Source: Phyto melanocephala (Eukaryota > Arthropoda > Insecta > Diptera > Rhinophoridae). From it: a stretch of DNA of 64,000 nt. Where the stretch lies: contig OW799233.1 in assembly GCA_941918925.1 (NCBI GenBank), positions 86,124,055 to 86,188,054 on the forward strand. The letters are read 5' to 3'. This document shows, piece after piece, positions 1 to 11,151 of the stretch. The notes below the pieces were generated by a model, which saw only the letters and a program-made list of their open reading frames with translations, ran no database searches and was not told where the DNA came from. The number at the start of each line of letters is the position of its first letter. Positions within the stretch are counted from its first letter, which is position 1. The position numbers were made by a program, and so were the translations under genes.

Positions 1-298
1 TTTTATTTAGGAGATATACATAATTTTGTAGATTTGTTCCCCAGTGATTTCGGTCCTCCAATCATAACTGTTTGCTTTAGACTGAACAAATTTCGACTCA
101 GCGGCTGTAAAGGTGAATTCACCCATTTGTTCTAAACAAAATTTTTTCCGAAGAATAACATTTTTTACTGAGAGTTTTCTGCTGAACGATTCACCCATTT
201 CAGAAAATTTGTCCGAAAAAACAAAGCTGCCATATAATATAAAAATGCAAACAGTTGTACAAAGTGGTAGCAGTGAAAACATTCGTTTCCTACAACAA
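1..298. other. Left-edge sequence, no gene recognised
   Basis: AT-rich sequence up to the start of the first Helitron. Short open frames exist on both strands (7-282 minus, 113 onward plus), but the plus frame runs into the Helitron and neither shows a recognisable motif. I see no gene here. Confidence 0.4.
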
Positions 299-399
299 TC
301 TATATATATAAAAGTGAAACTCTGTGTGGGTGTGTGTGTGTGTGTTAGCTATAGACTCCGAAACTGTAAAACCGATCGGGCTCAAACTTTGGTAAGTTG

Positions 400-1625
400 T
401 TGTACACATACCAGGGAGTGTTTATGGGTGAAAAAAAGTGGGCGGAGCCACGCCCATAAAAAATTAGTTATCAGTTTTAGCTACTTGCACTTGACCGATT
501 TTTCTGAAACTTTGCACACATATCGAGCTGTCATGACTAAATAATTTCGTGATAAGAAAAGTGGGCGGGACCACGCCCCTAAAAAAATTTTAATTTTGAG
601 GAACTTGAACCGGACCGATTTTTCTGAAACTTTGCACACATATTGAGCTGTCATGACTTTATAATTTCGTGATTAAAAAAGTGGGCGGGGCTACGCCCAT
701 AAAAATTTAGTTATCAGTTTTAGCTACCTGCACTGGACCGAATTTTCTGAAACTTTGCAAACATACTGAGCTGTCGTGACTTTACACTTTCGTCATTAGA
801 AAAGTGGGCAGTGCCACGTCCATTAAAAAAAAGGTATCATTTTGAGGTACTTGCACTGGACCGATTTTTCTGAAACTTTGCACACATATTGAGTTGTCAT
901 GACTATACAGTTTCGTATTTAGAAAAGTGGGCAGTGCCACGCCCATAAAAAAATGTACGAAACTGTATAATCATGACAGCTCAATAAGTGTGCAAAGTTT
1001 CAGAAAATCGGTCCAGTGCAAGTTGAGGTACTTGCACTGGACCGATTTTTCTGAAACTTTGCACACATATCGAGCTGTCATGTCTTAATAATTTTGTGAT
1101 AAGAAAAGTAAGCGGGGCCACGCCCCTAAAAAAGTTTTAATTTTGAGGTACTTGCACTGGACCGATTTTTCTGAAACTTTGCACACATACTAAGCTGTCA
1201 TAACCATATAACTTCGTGATTAGAAAAGTGGGCAGGGCCACGCCCATAAAAAAAGGTTATAATATTGAGGTATTTGCACCAGACCGATTTTTTTGAAACT
1301 TTGCACACATATCGAGCTGTCATGACTAAATAATTTCGTGATTAGAAAAGTGGGCAGTGCCACGCCCATAAAAAATATGTATCATTTTAAGGTACTTGCA
1401 CTGGACATATTATTCTCAAACTTTGCACACATATTGAGCTGTTATGACTTTACAATTTCGTGATTAGAAAAGTGGGCAGGGCCACGCCCATAAAAAAAAT
1501 TATAATTTTGAGGTACTTGCACGTGTCCGATTCTTCTGAAACTTTGCACACATATTGAGTTGTTATGACTTTACAATTTCGTGATTAGAAAAGTGGGCGA
1601 TGCCACGCCCATAAAAAAAATTATA
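400..1625. repeat. Tandem array of ~121-bp units inside Helitron H1
   Basis: About ten degenerate units, each containing a conserved block (ACCGATTTTTCTGAAACTTT then a GTGGGCGGGGCCACGCCC-type dyad). The GTGGGC block recurs near 438, 561, 681, 805, 926, 1228, 1350, 1470 and 1589, so the period is 120-124 bp. The interval between 926 and the degenerate unit at about 1108 is longer because it contains an inverted unit segment (953-1021). Confidence 0.85.
953..1090. repeat. Inverted unit forming a long hairpin
   Basis: Positions 953-1021 are a reverse-complement copy of part of the 121-bp unit. They sit directly beside a forward copy beginning near 1026, separated by only a few bases. The two arms (about 65 bp each) could fold into a long imperfect hairpin. 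It is the only inverted unit in an otherwise direct array. Confidence 0.75.
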
Positions 1626-1717
1626 ATATTTAGGTTTTCGCACTTGATATTCAATTAAAATTCAGAATGCATTTCGATTCATTAAGGGGCGTAGCAACGC
1701 GCGCCGGGTTTGGCTAG

Positions 1718-2338
1718 TCTATATATATAAAAGTGAAACTCTGTGTGTGTGTGTTAGCTATAGACTCCGAAACTGTAAAACCGATCGGGCTCAAACTTTG
1801 GTAAGTTGTTGTACACATACCAGAGAGTGTTTATGAGTGAAAAAAAGTGGGCGGGGCCACGCCCATAAAAAATTAGTTATCATTTTAAGCTACTTGCACA
1901 TGACCGATTTTTCTGAAACTTTGCACACATATCGAGCTGTCATGACTTAATAATTTCGTGATAAGAAAAGTGGGCGGGGCCACGCCCATAAAAAATAAGT
2001 TATCATTTTTAGCTACTTGCACTTGACCGATTTTTCTAAAACTTTGAACACATATCGAGCTGTCATGACTAAATAATTTCGTGATTAGAAAAGTGGGCAG
2101 GGCCGCCCATAGAAAAAGTTATAATTTTGAGGTACTTGCGCTGGACCGATTTTTCTGAAACTTTGCACACATATTGAGCTGTCATGACTTAACGATTTCG
2201 TGATTAGAAAAGTGGGTAGTGCATGGCCCAGAAGACATAAGTTATAATATTTTGCTTTTAGCACTTGATATTCAATTAAAACTCAGAATGCATTTTTATT
2301 CTTTAGTTGGCGTAGCAACGCGCGCCGGGCTTTTCTAG
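1718..2338 (+). mobile_element. Non-autonomous Helitron (family H1, short form)
   Basis: Same 5' TC plus TATATATATAAAAG start and the same GC-rich 3' end with CTAG at 2335-2338, followed by T. Interior holds about four 121-bp units rather than ten. It begins at the base after the CTAG of the preceding copy, so the pair is a head-to-tail tandem sharing outer flanks A (298) and T (2339). Confidence 0.8.
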
Positions 2339-3429
2339 TTATAAATAAATATAAATTGTATTTTTGCGACCGATTATGACCCTATGGCTAGGTTTTTGTA
2401 AATAAATAAATGTATAAATAAACTAAAATGTACTTGTACTAAAATGTATGCACTATTGCTCATGTCATACAAACATTCTCTTCTTGGTTCTTTTAATTCT
2501 TCTATTAATTTTTGAGCAATATTTTCATTAAATACCATTTTATTTGTTAATTTTCGGCAAAAACAATTTGTACATAATAAATGTACTGACACTGCGTGAT
2601 GTGGCAACCAAATTCAATTTTCATTTAAATATTGAAAAATAGTGGCATCCCAATTAAGTTTCTTCTGAACAAGAATTACAATTAAACCAATTCAAGAAAA
2701 ATCTTTCTGAACAAAATAATCTCTCTCTCTCTCTCTCAAAAGTAAAACGTTAAACTCAATATAAAAAAAATTTGTTCTGAACTAAAATTTTATGGTTGAA
2801 TCCAGCTTAAAAGTTTACATTCCTCAGGCTCTCAAAGGCTACTGCAAAGTCTATAAAGGCGGAAAAACCAGCTCCGTCAGTAAGCATTTTTCTCTCTATA
2901 ACCCTCACAAGAAATTGCTCGGTACTAGCTGTCAGTTTGCATGATCTGTACGTTTGCTTTAGAAACTCAATGACTTACACATTACAGCGTATTCTACATC
3001 ACAGAGTCGTCAACCTAATTTCCCCTGTCTTAGACTGAAAAGACTTAAATTTGATCGTCCTAAAATATTTTGCCCAAATATTGATATAGTTTTAAGGGGT
3101 TTGAGAATTTATTTCTTACATATGTATATGAAGCGTTGAGGCATTAATTCAATATGGTAAAGTTTTAAGCCTGTAGTTTTATATATGTATACATATAGTG
3201 CCACGGTACGACAGCATTAACAAATAAATAATTATAAAAGACTTGTAAAAACTATAGTCGCTTTATTAAATGAACTAAAAAAAACCTGATAACAAAAGTT
3301 AATCTGGATTTTCATCAAGAATTGAAGGAGAAGGAAAAAGTCAACCGTTAACATAAGTACTTAAAATGTGTGTTCTGCTGCCAATATTTACAACAAAAGC
3401 TAAAGCTAATGAGATTTGTTAGTACATTA
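2339..3429. other. Intergenic, CT microsatellite
   Basis: AT-rich DNA with a (CT)n run at about 2721-2737. A minus-strand open frame at 2374-2607 has no recognisable motif. Nothing else supportable was seen. Confidence 0.5.
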
Positions 3430-3775
3430 GTACATTTTAGATGTTGTAATGGCAGACGCAAGTAAATAAATCACAAATAAATTAAATTTTGTTTGATAAA
3501 CAAAAACAGCAGAGTCCTTAGCCGATCTTATTTGTCGGCCCGATAAAATTATACAATGGACGGCGACAGCTTACAAAAACTATTGCGGCCTGGCTTAGCC
3601 AGCTTAGCCGTTTAGCACAGGTCTCTGCTTATTAAATACGACAGCACAATTAACATAGCGTACAAAGTTCTATTATTATAAGACACTGTTTGTTTGAAAA
3701 GCAACAACAACATTTTTAAACCATTGTAAAATTTTAAAACAATATGACCTTGTGATCACCCAAATATATTTTATC
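3430..3775 (+). repeat. Dispersed repeat with inverted partner at 62.5 kb
   Basis: Starts at AGTACATTTTAGATG and runs to about the CTTGTGATCACC near 3758. The reverse complement of 62455-62850 matches it along its length with small indels. The main difference is a stretch of about 50 bp in the right copy that is missing here near 3534. GTACATTTT at one end and AAAATGTAC at the other end of the right copy suggest short terminal inverted repeats, so a MITE is the simplest reading. No coding potential is seen. Confidence 0.65.
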
Positions 3776-4854
3776 TTAAAATTCAAAATTATTGTTAACT
3801 TTTCTCCTTTGTGTCTGCCTCTGTTAATTAAAATTTTATAATTTAAAAGAAAAAATTCATTTTCAAATATGGAAATATTGAAATTCAAAAACCAGGTAAT
3901 TAAATATATCAATAGTTTTTTCCGATGTATTGATTTTCTACACTCAAAAAATTTAAAACGTGAAATAATCTCAGATCTCGCCTAATTTTGAAAAGACTAA
4001 GACATAGCCAAGTCATCATCACAAAAAATATATGGCAAAAGAGTTTTGATATAGCGATGCTGACATTTCGAATCTTAAACCTTAACTCGGTGTAAAATTT
4101 ATATTTTGTTAGGAATAATGTAAATTACTAAATCTGTGGTAAATTTTTCATATTTGCGAAAATCAAAAATAAACCGTATGAAAAATGTAAATGTAAATAA
4201 CAAGTAAGGTGTTTTCCTAAAAAAAAAATGCAATAAGTGTGTATAACATTTTTGTCAGTTAACACACATAAAGTTTAAAATTTGTGTGTTTCAATGGAAC
4301 AGAAAAAATTTGGGGCAAGATTTGATACACTTTTGCCAGTTATTTGTGCAACATGTTCAGAAAAGAAAACGATAACTGTTTCCACTCTTGCATTTATTTT
4401 AAAAATAGAACATAAACGCGCTCGAATGGTAGCATTAAGCAAAACACCATATGAGTGTTTGTATGTATTGCGTATATGCATATGTAAATTTGAATTAACT
4501 CCTTTTTAAATTTATCATTTATTACAATCGAATTTTGCCTATTCATATAAAAAATTTCTTTTAAAATTCTGTAGCCGAAACCATAAAATTTATCTTCACA
4601 ACTGAACTTCAAGATTATTTTCTCGGTATTACGATGAAACCTTTCCTTTTTGTGTGTATTCAAATAAAATGATATAATAGACACTAATCGGTTAAATAAA
4701 AAAGTCATAAACAATTTAAATAATTTAGATAGTTTTGCGTCAATCTTTACAGAGTAGTAGTATATTTTTAAGTTGTTGCTTTCTAATGTAGGTGTGAGGT
4801 ATTAAATTTCAGTTTCTATTTAAACATTTGTCTATTCGCAACCTAAAAAAAATA
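3776..4854. other. Intergenic, no gene recognised
   Basis: AT-rich sequence with several overlapping short frames on both strands (largest about 106 codons, minus, 4394-4714). None has a recognisable domain or splice architecture that I would defend. Confidence 0.4.
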
Positions 4855-5425
4855 AATGGTTTAGAGGTATACTCATTTTGTCATTCTCTTTGTAACACAT
4901 CAAAATATTCATGGTTTGATATTGAAAATCGGTCTATTAGGAAAAGAGTTAGAGCTTAAAATGCAAGGTCATACAAAATGATTTTCTCCCATCTAACAAA
5001 ATGCGACTGCGTCTAAATGCAGTGATATAAAGTGCTAAAATTTTATAGATCGATGTTACCTCAAAACCAAAATTTTAATGTAACACGCCCACCTCTCAGA
5101 TAAGGCTTTTGTTTAAATTCATATATTTTCTATATAAAGAGAGATTTCAGACAAATGTATTTCAACATCAAAGTTAATTTCTTTAGCAGATATTATTTTA
5201 TTTTGCTTCCATCTAACTAACGAATTAAGAATGCTTTTTTGTATTTTGTATACTGTTGAAGATATCTCGGGAATCTGTATTTTATGTATGTTTTCTTTCT
5301 TTGTAAAATTTAAGAAATATACAAACCACTACAGTGACTGCACCACTAAATTTTATGATCACAAAATTGGTGATGGGTATTAAAAATTCCTCACAGCCAA
5401 AAATAGCGCTTTAACTTGTTATTCT
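4855..5425 (+). mobile_element. Degraded, internally deleted copy of repeat family F1
   Basis: The left end resembles the F1 terminal block (GTATACTCATTTTGTCATTC, then GTAACACATC). The interior keeps the 'ggtctattaggaaaagagtt' and 'cacgcccacctctcag' segments. The right end shows the 'ttggtgatgggtat' and 'agccaaaaatagcgcttta' variants of the F1 end. Much shorter and more diverged than the copies at 30.3, 38.0 and 58.4 kb, so an old deletion derivative. Confidence 0.6.
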
Positions 5426-5909
5426 TTGTACAGCCATAACCTTTCACAACAATGTGATGTTTTTGGATGTATTTGTTAGTGTAAAACAAGTTTGTACTAG
5501 TAGTAACTTTTTACTGCTAAATATGGGTAAATGTTTATGGTACCGGTTTATATCAGAAGTTAGTTGATTTAAAATGTTCATTGTTGTTACTGTTGCTCTT
5601 TTCTTGAGCAGTTATCAGCTCTTCTTTTACCATAAAATTGTGAAATGGTAATTTTTTTCTTTGGCCATGCCACAGCAGCGTATCTAATGGTGTTTTCCTT
5701 CCTGAATAAATATGCTGTCAGAAATTTTGTTACCCATAAACCCTAAACAGTTTAAATTTCTTATGACTGTAAATACATCACAATTTAAACAACTGTTTAC
5801 ATTTTTGTTTTTAACTCACTGAATGTGAAGCACAAAAATTTATTTGTTTTTAAAAGAATAAGTTTTCAAATTTAAATAACAACAAAATATTTATAAGTTT
5901 TATCAACTA
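5426..5909. other. Intergenic, nothing recognised
   Basis: AT-rich sequence between two transposon relics. No open frame, repeat end or regulatory motif that I can support. Confidence 0.4.
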
Positions 5910-6360
5910 CAGGGTGAGCCATTTAAGATTTTAATCGGTTATAAAAAAGTACGGATTTTTTTTAAATTCTAATTTTATTGAAAGGTTTGAACTTTGTCAT
6001 TTCAGAATGGAATACAATATTATTCATATGGCTTCATTTCGCGTTTATGCAAAATTTTTGTCAAAGAAGTGCGAGAAATATTCAGTTCCTGAGAACGATA
6101 ACGACCTGATGTTGATGGATGTTCTTGCATATTCTCAGCCACAGCAGCAATGTTTTCAATTAAACGCACTGGACGAGAACGTACACGGCCTTGTTAAAGA
6201 CTCATTACTTTGGAAGTAAGTTTTCTATTCGCAATTTTGTTCGAGCGTACAGCGTACCATTTTGCAAATGTCAAAAACAAACCTAAAAATAAAAATACAA
6301 ATGAATGTTATTCTACCTTTCAAAGTCAAAATAATTTAAAATTTTAAATGGCCCACCCTA
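5910..6360 (-). mobile_element. Mariner-type MITE with transposase remnant
   Basis: Terminal inverted repeats are AGGGTGAGCCATTTAAGATT on the left and the reverse complement of AATTTTAAATGGCCCACCCT on the right, with TA adjacent to both ends. On the minus strand, about 6025-6195 reads as part of a Tc1/mariner transposase DNA-binding region (ENIAAVAEN, then RSQELNISRTSLTKILHK). The rest of the transposase is missing, so this is an internally deleted copy. A plus-strand 70-codon frame over the same stretch is its shadow. Confidence 0.7.
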
Positions 6361-7255
6361 TATCACCACTAAATAAAATTAACGGACGAAATTTCAAAAA
6401 AATTTTAATTTTTATGTGGAAACACTTATTTTTTAAATGTAGCCAACTCTTGCGCTTCCAATTCATTTTTAGACATGCAAAGTAAACCAAATTGCAAGCC
6501 ATGGTTTCGTATATTTTGGTGGGGACTCTTTCTGTTACCATCACATTTAAAAAAAGGCACAAAACAGTGCTGGAAAAATTTTCTTTTTTACAGTTTCTTT
6601 TGCAACGGAAAAAGTATCGAAATATTATTATGGTACAAAAAGTAAAGACTAATTCTACATTTTAACGTATATATTTAAGTATGTGTGTAAGTAACTGTAT
6701 TGTAGGAAAAAAATCTACACAGTTAAATAATGAAAGACTCTGGTTCTTGTAGACGATGTTGCAAAAGTAATGGTCGATTTTAGATGTTAGTTTTCATATC
6801 TAATTGATAGATAACGACAATAGCTTTTTGTTGTTGGAAAAAGAAACTTTTAGAAAAGAATAGCGGACCCGGCGAACTTTGCCTCCTCCCAATTTAAAGC
6901 CTTCGGACAATTTTTAGAGTAATAACACAACACAAATTTTTATATTTTCAATGTGATACCTGTCAGATTGCGCAAAGTCTAAGTCAACTTATAACGCCAT
7001 CTATCGGATTTTGGCTAAGAACTTTCTATTTTTTTTAATTTGAAAAGCCATTAAGGAATAATTTCACACAAAATTTCATACTAAAACTCGATTTTGATGT
7101 TTCCAATTTTCTGACTTTTCCGGAGGGATTTTCCAAATTTTCTTCCGTAAAAACCTTCTCCTCAAAAATACGAACAACTGACAAAAAATTCTACATAAAT
7201 TGGCCCTGCCGTTATGAATTACTATAAATTTTTTACGCCATTTTTATATACATAT
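6361..7255. other. Intergenic, nothing recognised
   Basis: AT-rich sequence between the mariner MITE and the next TIR element. Only short frames and no repeat ends were found. Confidence 0.4.
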
Positions 7256-9086
7256 GTGACAGCGCATAGAGAAAGGGACCTAAGAGTAAAAAAACGATTT
7301 TCACTTCTTTTTTGATGTGGACAATATCTGAGCATCGAATGAGACCGATCCCATGCCCCAAAAGTGTTCCCTCCCAGAGATATGCGCGTTTTATAAAAGT
7401 GAAGTCGACGATTCTAAGCGCAAATAGAAAGGGACCTAAAGGTCAAATTTATTTATTTTTTCCCCTACTAAATTAATAAATAAATAAATTGATTTTACGA
7501 AACTACAAAAAATTTATTTTTTTTCCTTATGAACAATTTAAAAAAATAGAAAAATCATTTTAATCGACGATTCTTGCGAATTTGTTCCTTAGAACTTGAC
7601 GATACCGATCCTTTATTTATTTTCGATTTCTTCTTAACGTATGCTGCCTCCACTTCCTCCGAATCCTCCTCTTCGTTTCCATTTCAAGAGACCAAAGGAA
7701 GAGGAGCAACCGAATTTTTTTTTAAACGTCAAAACATAAACCCCGGATCTCTTTATACAAGTACCTTTGACGCTTCATCGATAACCCTGGTGACGGAATT
7801 ATTATTGGTTTGTCATCGAATTTGGTATTGTTACTCAGATGTATGCTTTCATTTATGCTGGCTGAATTCGCAGACAGTTTACATTGCACTGGTGACTGAG
7901 CAATAAATACAAAGTGATGATACTTCGATATTCCAACTAAAGTTTTATATTTAATGGAAAAGTACTCATCACATTTTCTCCACTCAACAAAGAAGGCTCA
8001 CTTGAGTTTAGAAGTCGAATAGGTACAGGAACATTAAATTTATTATGAGATGATTTTCTAACACAATCAACTACATCTATTAAGCAGTCGACATTAGTTT
8101 GGGCATATTTTTATTTGAAAACTCCGAATAAACGATCAGGTGAAAACTTTGTATGTCCGGTTAACAAAAAGTTCAATTCAACTGACTCATATCTGGAAGT
8201 ATCGACAAGGTGTTGTAAATATCGTATCATCGCATTGTTTTTATCTTGCGAAACACAGTTATCAGCGAATATCACTAATTTTAATCAAGCATTGATATTA
8301 CTGAATTCGGACCTTTTCCAATCAATACAGAAGATGTGTTGAACATTTTGACGTTTGTTTGTAATTCCGAAAATTGCTGTTTTGCGACCTGATTTAAAGT
8401 ATCAGTTTTTATTTTCTGTGGACACGACAGAAAGCTAACATTTTGAGCATAATCCATAGATATTACTAGATAATCCTCCTCTGGAATACCTGGAAACATG
8501 GCATTTGGATCAGGCTTGACTAATGTTCTCAAGTTGTTATAGTACTCTCGCTGAGTGCTGGCACATTGCAAATGATCAGAATATACCTTCAATGCTGCTT
8601 CTTTTTCAACTTCAGTAACGTTTACTGTATTCTAAAACAAACAGTAAGAATGTTATCCGTTTTAAATTATTTTCGCGAATAACATAATAAGGTTATGTGG
8701 AAAAATTTTCATACTAACAGAGTGATATTCACGATTTAAAAGCATTATAAGTGAGTATTTATTATAATTCACAATTAATAATTTCAGAAAATAAAGCTGG
8801 ATTCGAAAAAACGCGAGCAAAATTGATATCAAACTCATGGAAACAGCGCGCTAGGTAGAAAACAGTAAAAACCAACTACACAAAACAAGAGGTAGGGACA
8901 ACCTACGCGCGTTTTCAAGGTTGACCAACACGTTCCTGACGTCATGAGATGTATTGCTTTCAAATGAGACCAATACCAACACGCTCAGTCATGGTACACC
9001 AAAGATACACGTATTTAAATCTTTAAAATGGCTCTCCTGAACAAAACCTGTTTTTACCCTTAGGTCCCTTCTATTTTTCGCGTCAC
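7256..9086 (-). mobile_element. TIR DNA transposon, decayed, ~1.8 kb
   Basis: Imperfect terminal inverted repeats begin GTGAC at both ends and share AGGGACCTAAG(A/G)GTAAAAA (left near 7273-7293, right near 9050-9075 as reverse complement). A further subterminal direct copy of the motif lies at about 7425-7440. The interior carries a minus-strand broken coding region. No target duplication is obvious, so exact ends are uncertain by a few bases. Confidence 0.65.
7556..8632 (-). pseudogene. Transposase-like gene remnant in the 7.3-9.1 kb element
   Basis: Two minus-strand stretches look coding. About 8281-8632 contains EYYNNLRTL and VISMDYAQNVSF, then IGKGPNSVISML. This order resembles a widespread arthropod family of uncharacterised, transposon-associated proteins in which a 'DYAQ/DFAQ' block is followed by a GKGAN block and a D-x-GQN block. 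An AG acceptor preceded by a T-rich tract sits near 8632, suggesting an upstream exon. A second stretch ending at TGA 7556-7558 has an acidic run (EEEDSEEVE) and a basic tail (KEQIRKNRRLK). The region between is interrupted and the GQN/GHT block is not found. Family membership is inference from motif memory. Confidence 0.5.
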
Positions 9087-9390
9087 GTATTAAAAAATCA
9101 ATTTTTGGCAACTTTTTTAGTAAAACAGGTAAAAGTCGTGCCCTCCACTGTAAACAAAAAGTGAAAATTATAAATTCTGCTTACAAATCTATTTAAGTTA
9201 CTTGGTTAGCTTTACAAAAATGTATATTACATAATTATTCTTTACACTTTATAAATCTTTAGTTTTGCCTATGGGACAGAGCACTGTGCGGCATCTTATA
9301 ATTTTAAAATAATATTTGAATTCAAATTAGATTTTCCATATTTGATTTCTTTGTTTAAAAATAATTTTTGTCCATTTAGAAAAAAGGATG
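9087..9390. other. Intergenic, nothing recognised
   Basis: AT-rich stretch without recognisable gene or repeat end. Confidence 0.4.
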
Positions 9391-9760
9391 AATTTAAAGT
9401 AAAACGTCATATGAGAGATGGGTGTTATAGTGGCCTTATCACCTTGATTTTTTGACATTATAATAAAATTTACCAGAAGGCTAGATGTGTATGCGATATT
9501 TCATTATCTAATACACATAATTCTGTAGATTTTATGGGCTTTTGATTTGTTGGTAACAGAATGTGTGAGAAGTGGGCGGTAAAGTAAACGTGCCAAAGTT
9601 ATTTCTGGTAATAAACTTAGCTTACTTAGTCCATATAGAAACTATATCAATTTCAGATAAATCGTTATATAGGTGGTGGTCGTATAAGTGGACGCCCCAC
9701 CTTAATTTTTTGTTATTACAAATCTATTGACATTAAGACAATGTTTGTAAAACTTCAGAA
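9391..9760 (-). mobile_element. F1 repeat-family fragment
   Basis: Contains 'aaaacgtcatatgagagatgggtg', 'atttcagataaatcg' and 'aggtggtggtcgtataagtggacg', which match the interior tandem units of F1 in the inverted orientation seen at 39.8 kb. Neither F1 end is present. Confidence 0.5.
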
Positions 9761-9810
9761 GCATGCATATAATAATAACAGTTTAATTACGTTTTAAATT
9801 TCGTACATTT

Positions 9811-9960
9811 TGAGGCAGGGAGGCAGGGCCACGCCCATAAAACTATTTTCATTTTTAAGTACTTGCACTGGACCGATTTTTCTGAAACTTTGCGCACATA
9901 TTGAGCTGTAATAATGACTATATAATTTCTTGATTAGAAAAGTGGCCAGTTCTATCAAAA
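9811..9960 (+). repeat. Fragment of the Helitron H1 121-bp unit
   Basis: One and a fraction copies of the H1 internal unit (CTTGCACTGGACCGATTTTT, the TTTGCGCACATATTGAGCTG block and the GGGCCACGCCC dyad) without Helitron termini. Confidence 0.75.
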
Positions 9961-10385
9961 ATAAGAGTTTAGGTTTAGCTATTTACATGCCTTCCATTGG
10001 TTCCCACTGATTTGCCTTTCAACTTAAAGCGACTACAGCTTCCAGTTCACCTTTCCTTCGCTATAACGATCAACAAACAACAATCTCTGCGTGCTGCAGG
10101 AGTGAATTTGGAGAATATTGCATTATATTAAAACTTAATTTATTGGTAATTAAAACAATAAAAATGTGACAAATTAAGTTAATTAATATAGCGATGCAAC
10201 TTACTTTTAGTTTAAAGTTTTTCCCACGATGCCAACAGGTGCCGGATGACTGTTGGAGATGCATAATTAACTTAAATTTGCTCAAAATTTAAATTATTTT
10301 TAAATCTGAATTTTGAGTGAAATTTGTGAATGTGTTAATATGTGTGCATTCTAATATGGATAAGGTATGTGTAAATATAAGTATA
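9961..10385. other. Intergenic, nothing recognised
   Basis: No feature that I can support. A minus-strand frame at 10070-10285 has no recognisable motif. Confidence 0.35.
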
Positions 10386-10848
10386 CTAGAAAAGCCCGGC
10401 GCGCGTTGCTACGCCCCTTAATGAATGAAAATGCGTTCTAAATTTAAATTGAATATCAAATGCAAAAAGCTAAAAATTACAACTTTTTTTAATGGGCGTG
10501 GCACTGCCTACTTTTCTAATCACGAAACTGTATAGTCATGACAGTTCAATATGTGTGCAAAGTTTCAGAAAAATCGGTCCAGTGCAAGAACCTCAAAATT
10601 ATAACTTTTTTTTATGGGCGTGGCACTGCCCACTTTTCTTATCACGAAATTATTTAGTCATGACAGCTCGATATGTGTGCAAAGTTTCAGAAAAATCGGT
10701 CATGTGCAAGTAGCTAAAAATGATAACTAATTTTTTATGGGCTTGGTCCCGCCCACTTTTTTCCACCCATAAACACTCCCTGGTATGTGTACAACAATTT
10801 ACCAAAGTTTGAGCCCGATCGGTTTTACAGTTTCGGAGTCTATAGCTA

Positions 10849-10879
<31 letters not shown>

Positions 10880-10899
10880 TTCACTTTTATATATATAGA
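10386..10899 (-). mobile_element. Non-autonomous Helitron (family H1), minus orientation
   Basis: Begins with CTAG plus the reverse complement of the GC-rich H1 3' end. Ends with (CA)n, CTTTTATATATATAGA, the reverse complement of the TC start. Flanked by A at 10385 and T at 10900. Three 121-bp units remain inside. Confirms the H1 ends inferred from the tandem pair at 0.3-2.3 kb. Confidence 0.82.
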
Positions 10900-11151
10900 T
10901 GACCGAGGTTTAATAGTATTAAAGTTTTTCTGTTGTAATTATGGTCTGGTATACTATATATGTATGTGTAGGGTGTTTAATTTAAATATCAATTTTAATA
11001 AATACTAATTAAGGTGACCAAATTAAAATTAAGCCAAAAAAAAAATTATGAATTTAAAAGAAAAATAAATACAATTAATAAATTATTGAATCGAAAATAA
11101 AGTCTTTAACAAAATTTTGAACTTAGCATGTAAGTATGAATATATGTGTAA

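Larger units (their letters stand above)
299..1717 (+). mobile_element. Non-autonomous Helitron (family H1, long form)
   Basis: The element starts with TC followed by TATATATATAAAAG and a TG-repeat. It ends in a GC-rich stretch (GGCGTAGCAACGCGCGCC) capable of a short hairpin, followed by CTAG. A precedes it and T follows it, as expected for Helitron insertion between A and T without target duplication. No Rep/helicase coding region is present. Most of the interior is a tandem array of about 121-bp units. The 3' end abuts the TC of a second H1 copy directly. Assignment rests on both termini and two further copies in the window. Confidence 0.8.

Noticed and set aside
113..544. 143-codon plus-strand frame
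   Set aside because: Crosses the Helitron boundary at 299 and reads through its TG repeat; the reverse of the same H1 sequence gives a similar frame at 10650-10874.
300..1720. CRISPR-like array of regular repeats
   Set aside because: Units are long, degenerate, contiguous without spacers and lie in a eukaryotic Helitron.
6007..6219. 70-codon plus-strand frame with a PQQQ run
   Set aside because: Antisense of the mariner transposase remnant between MITE inverted repeats.
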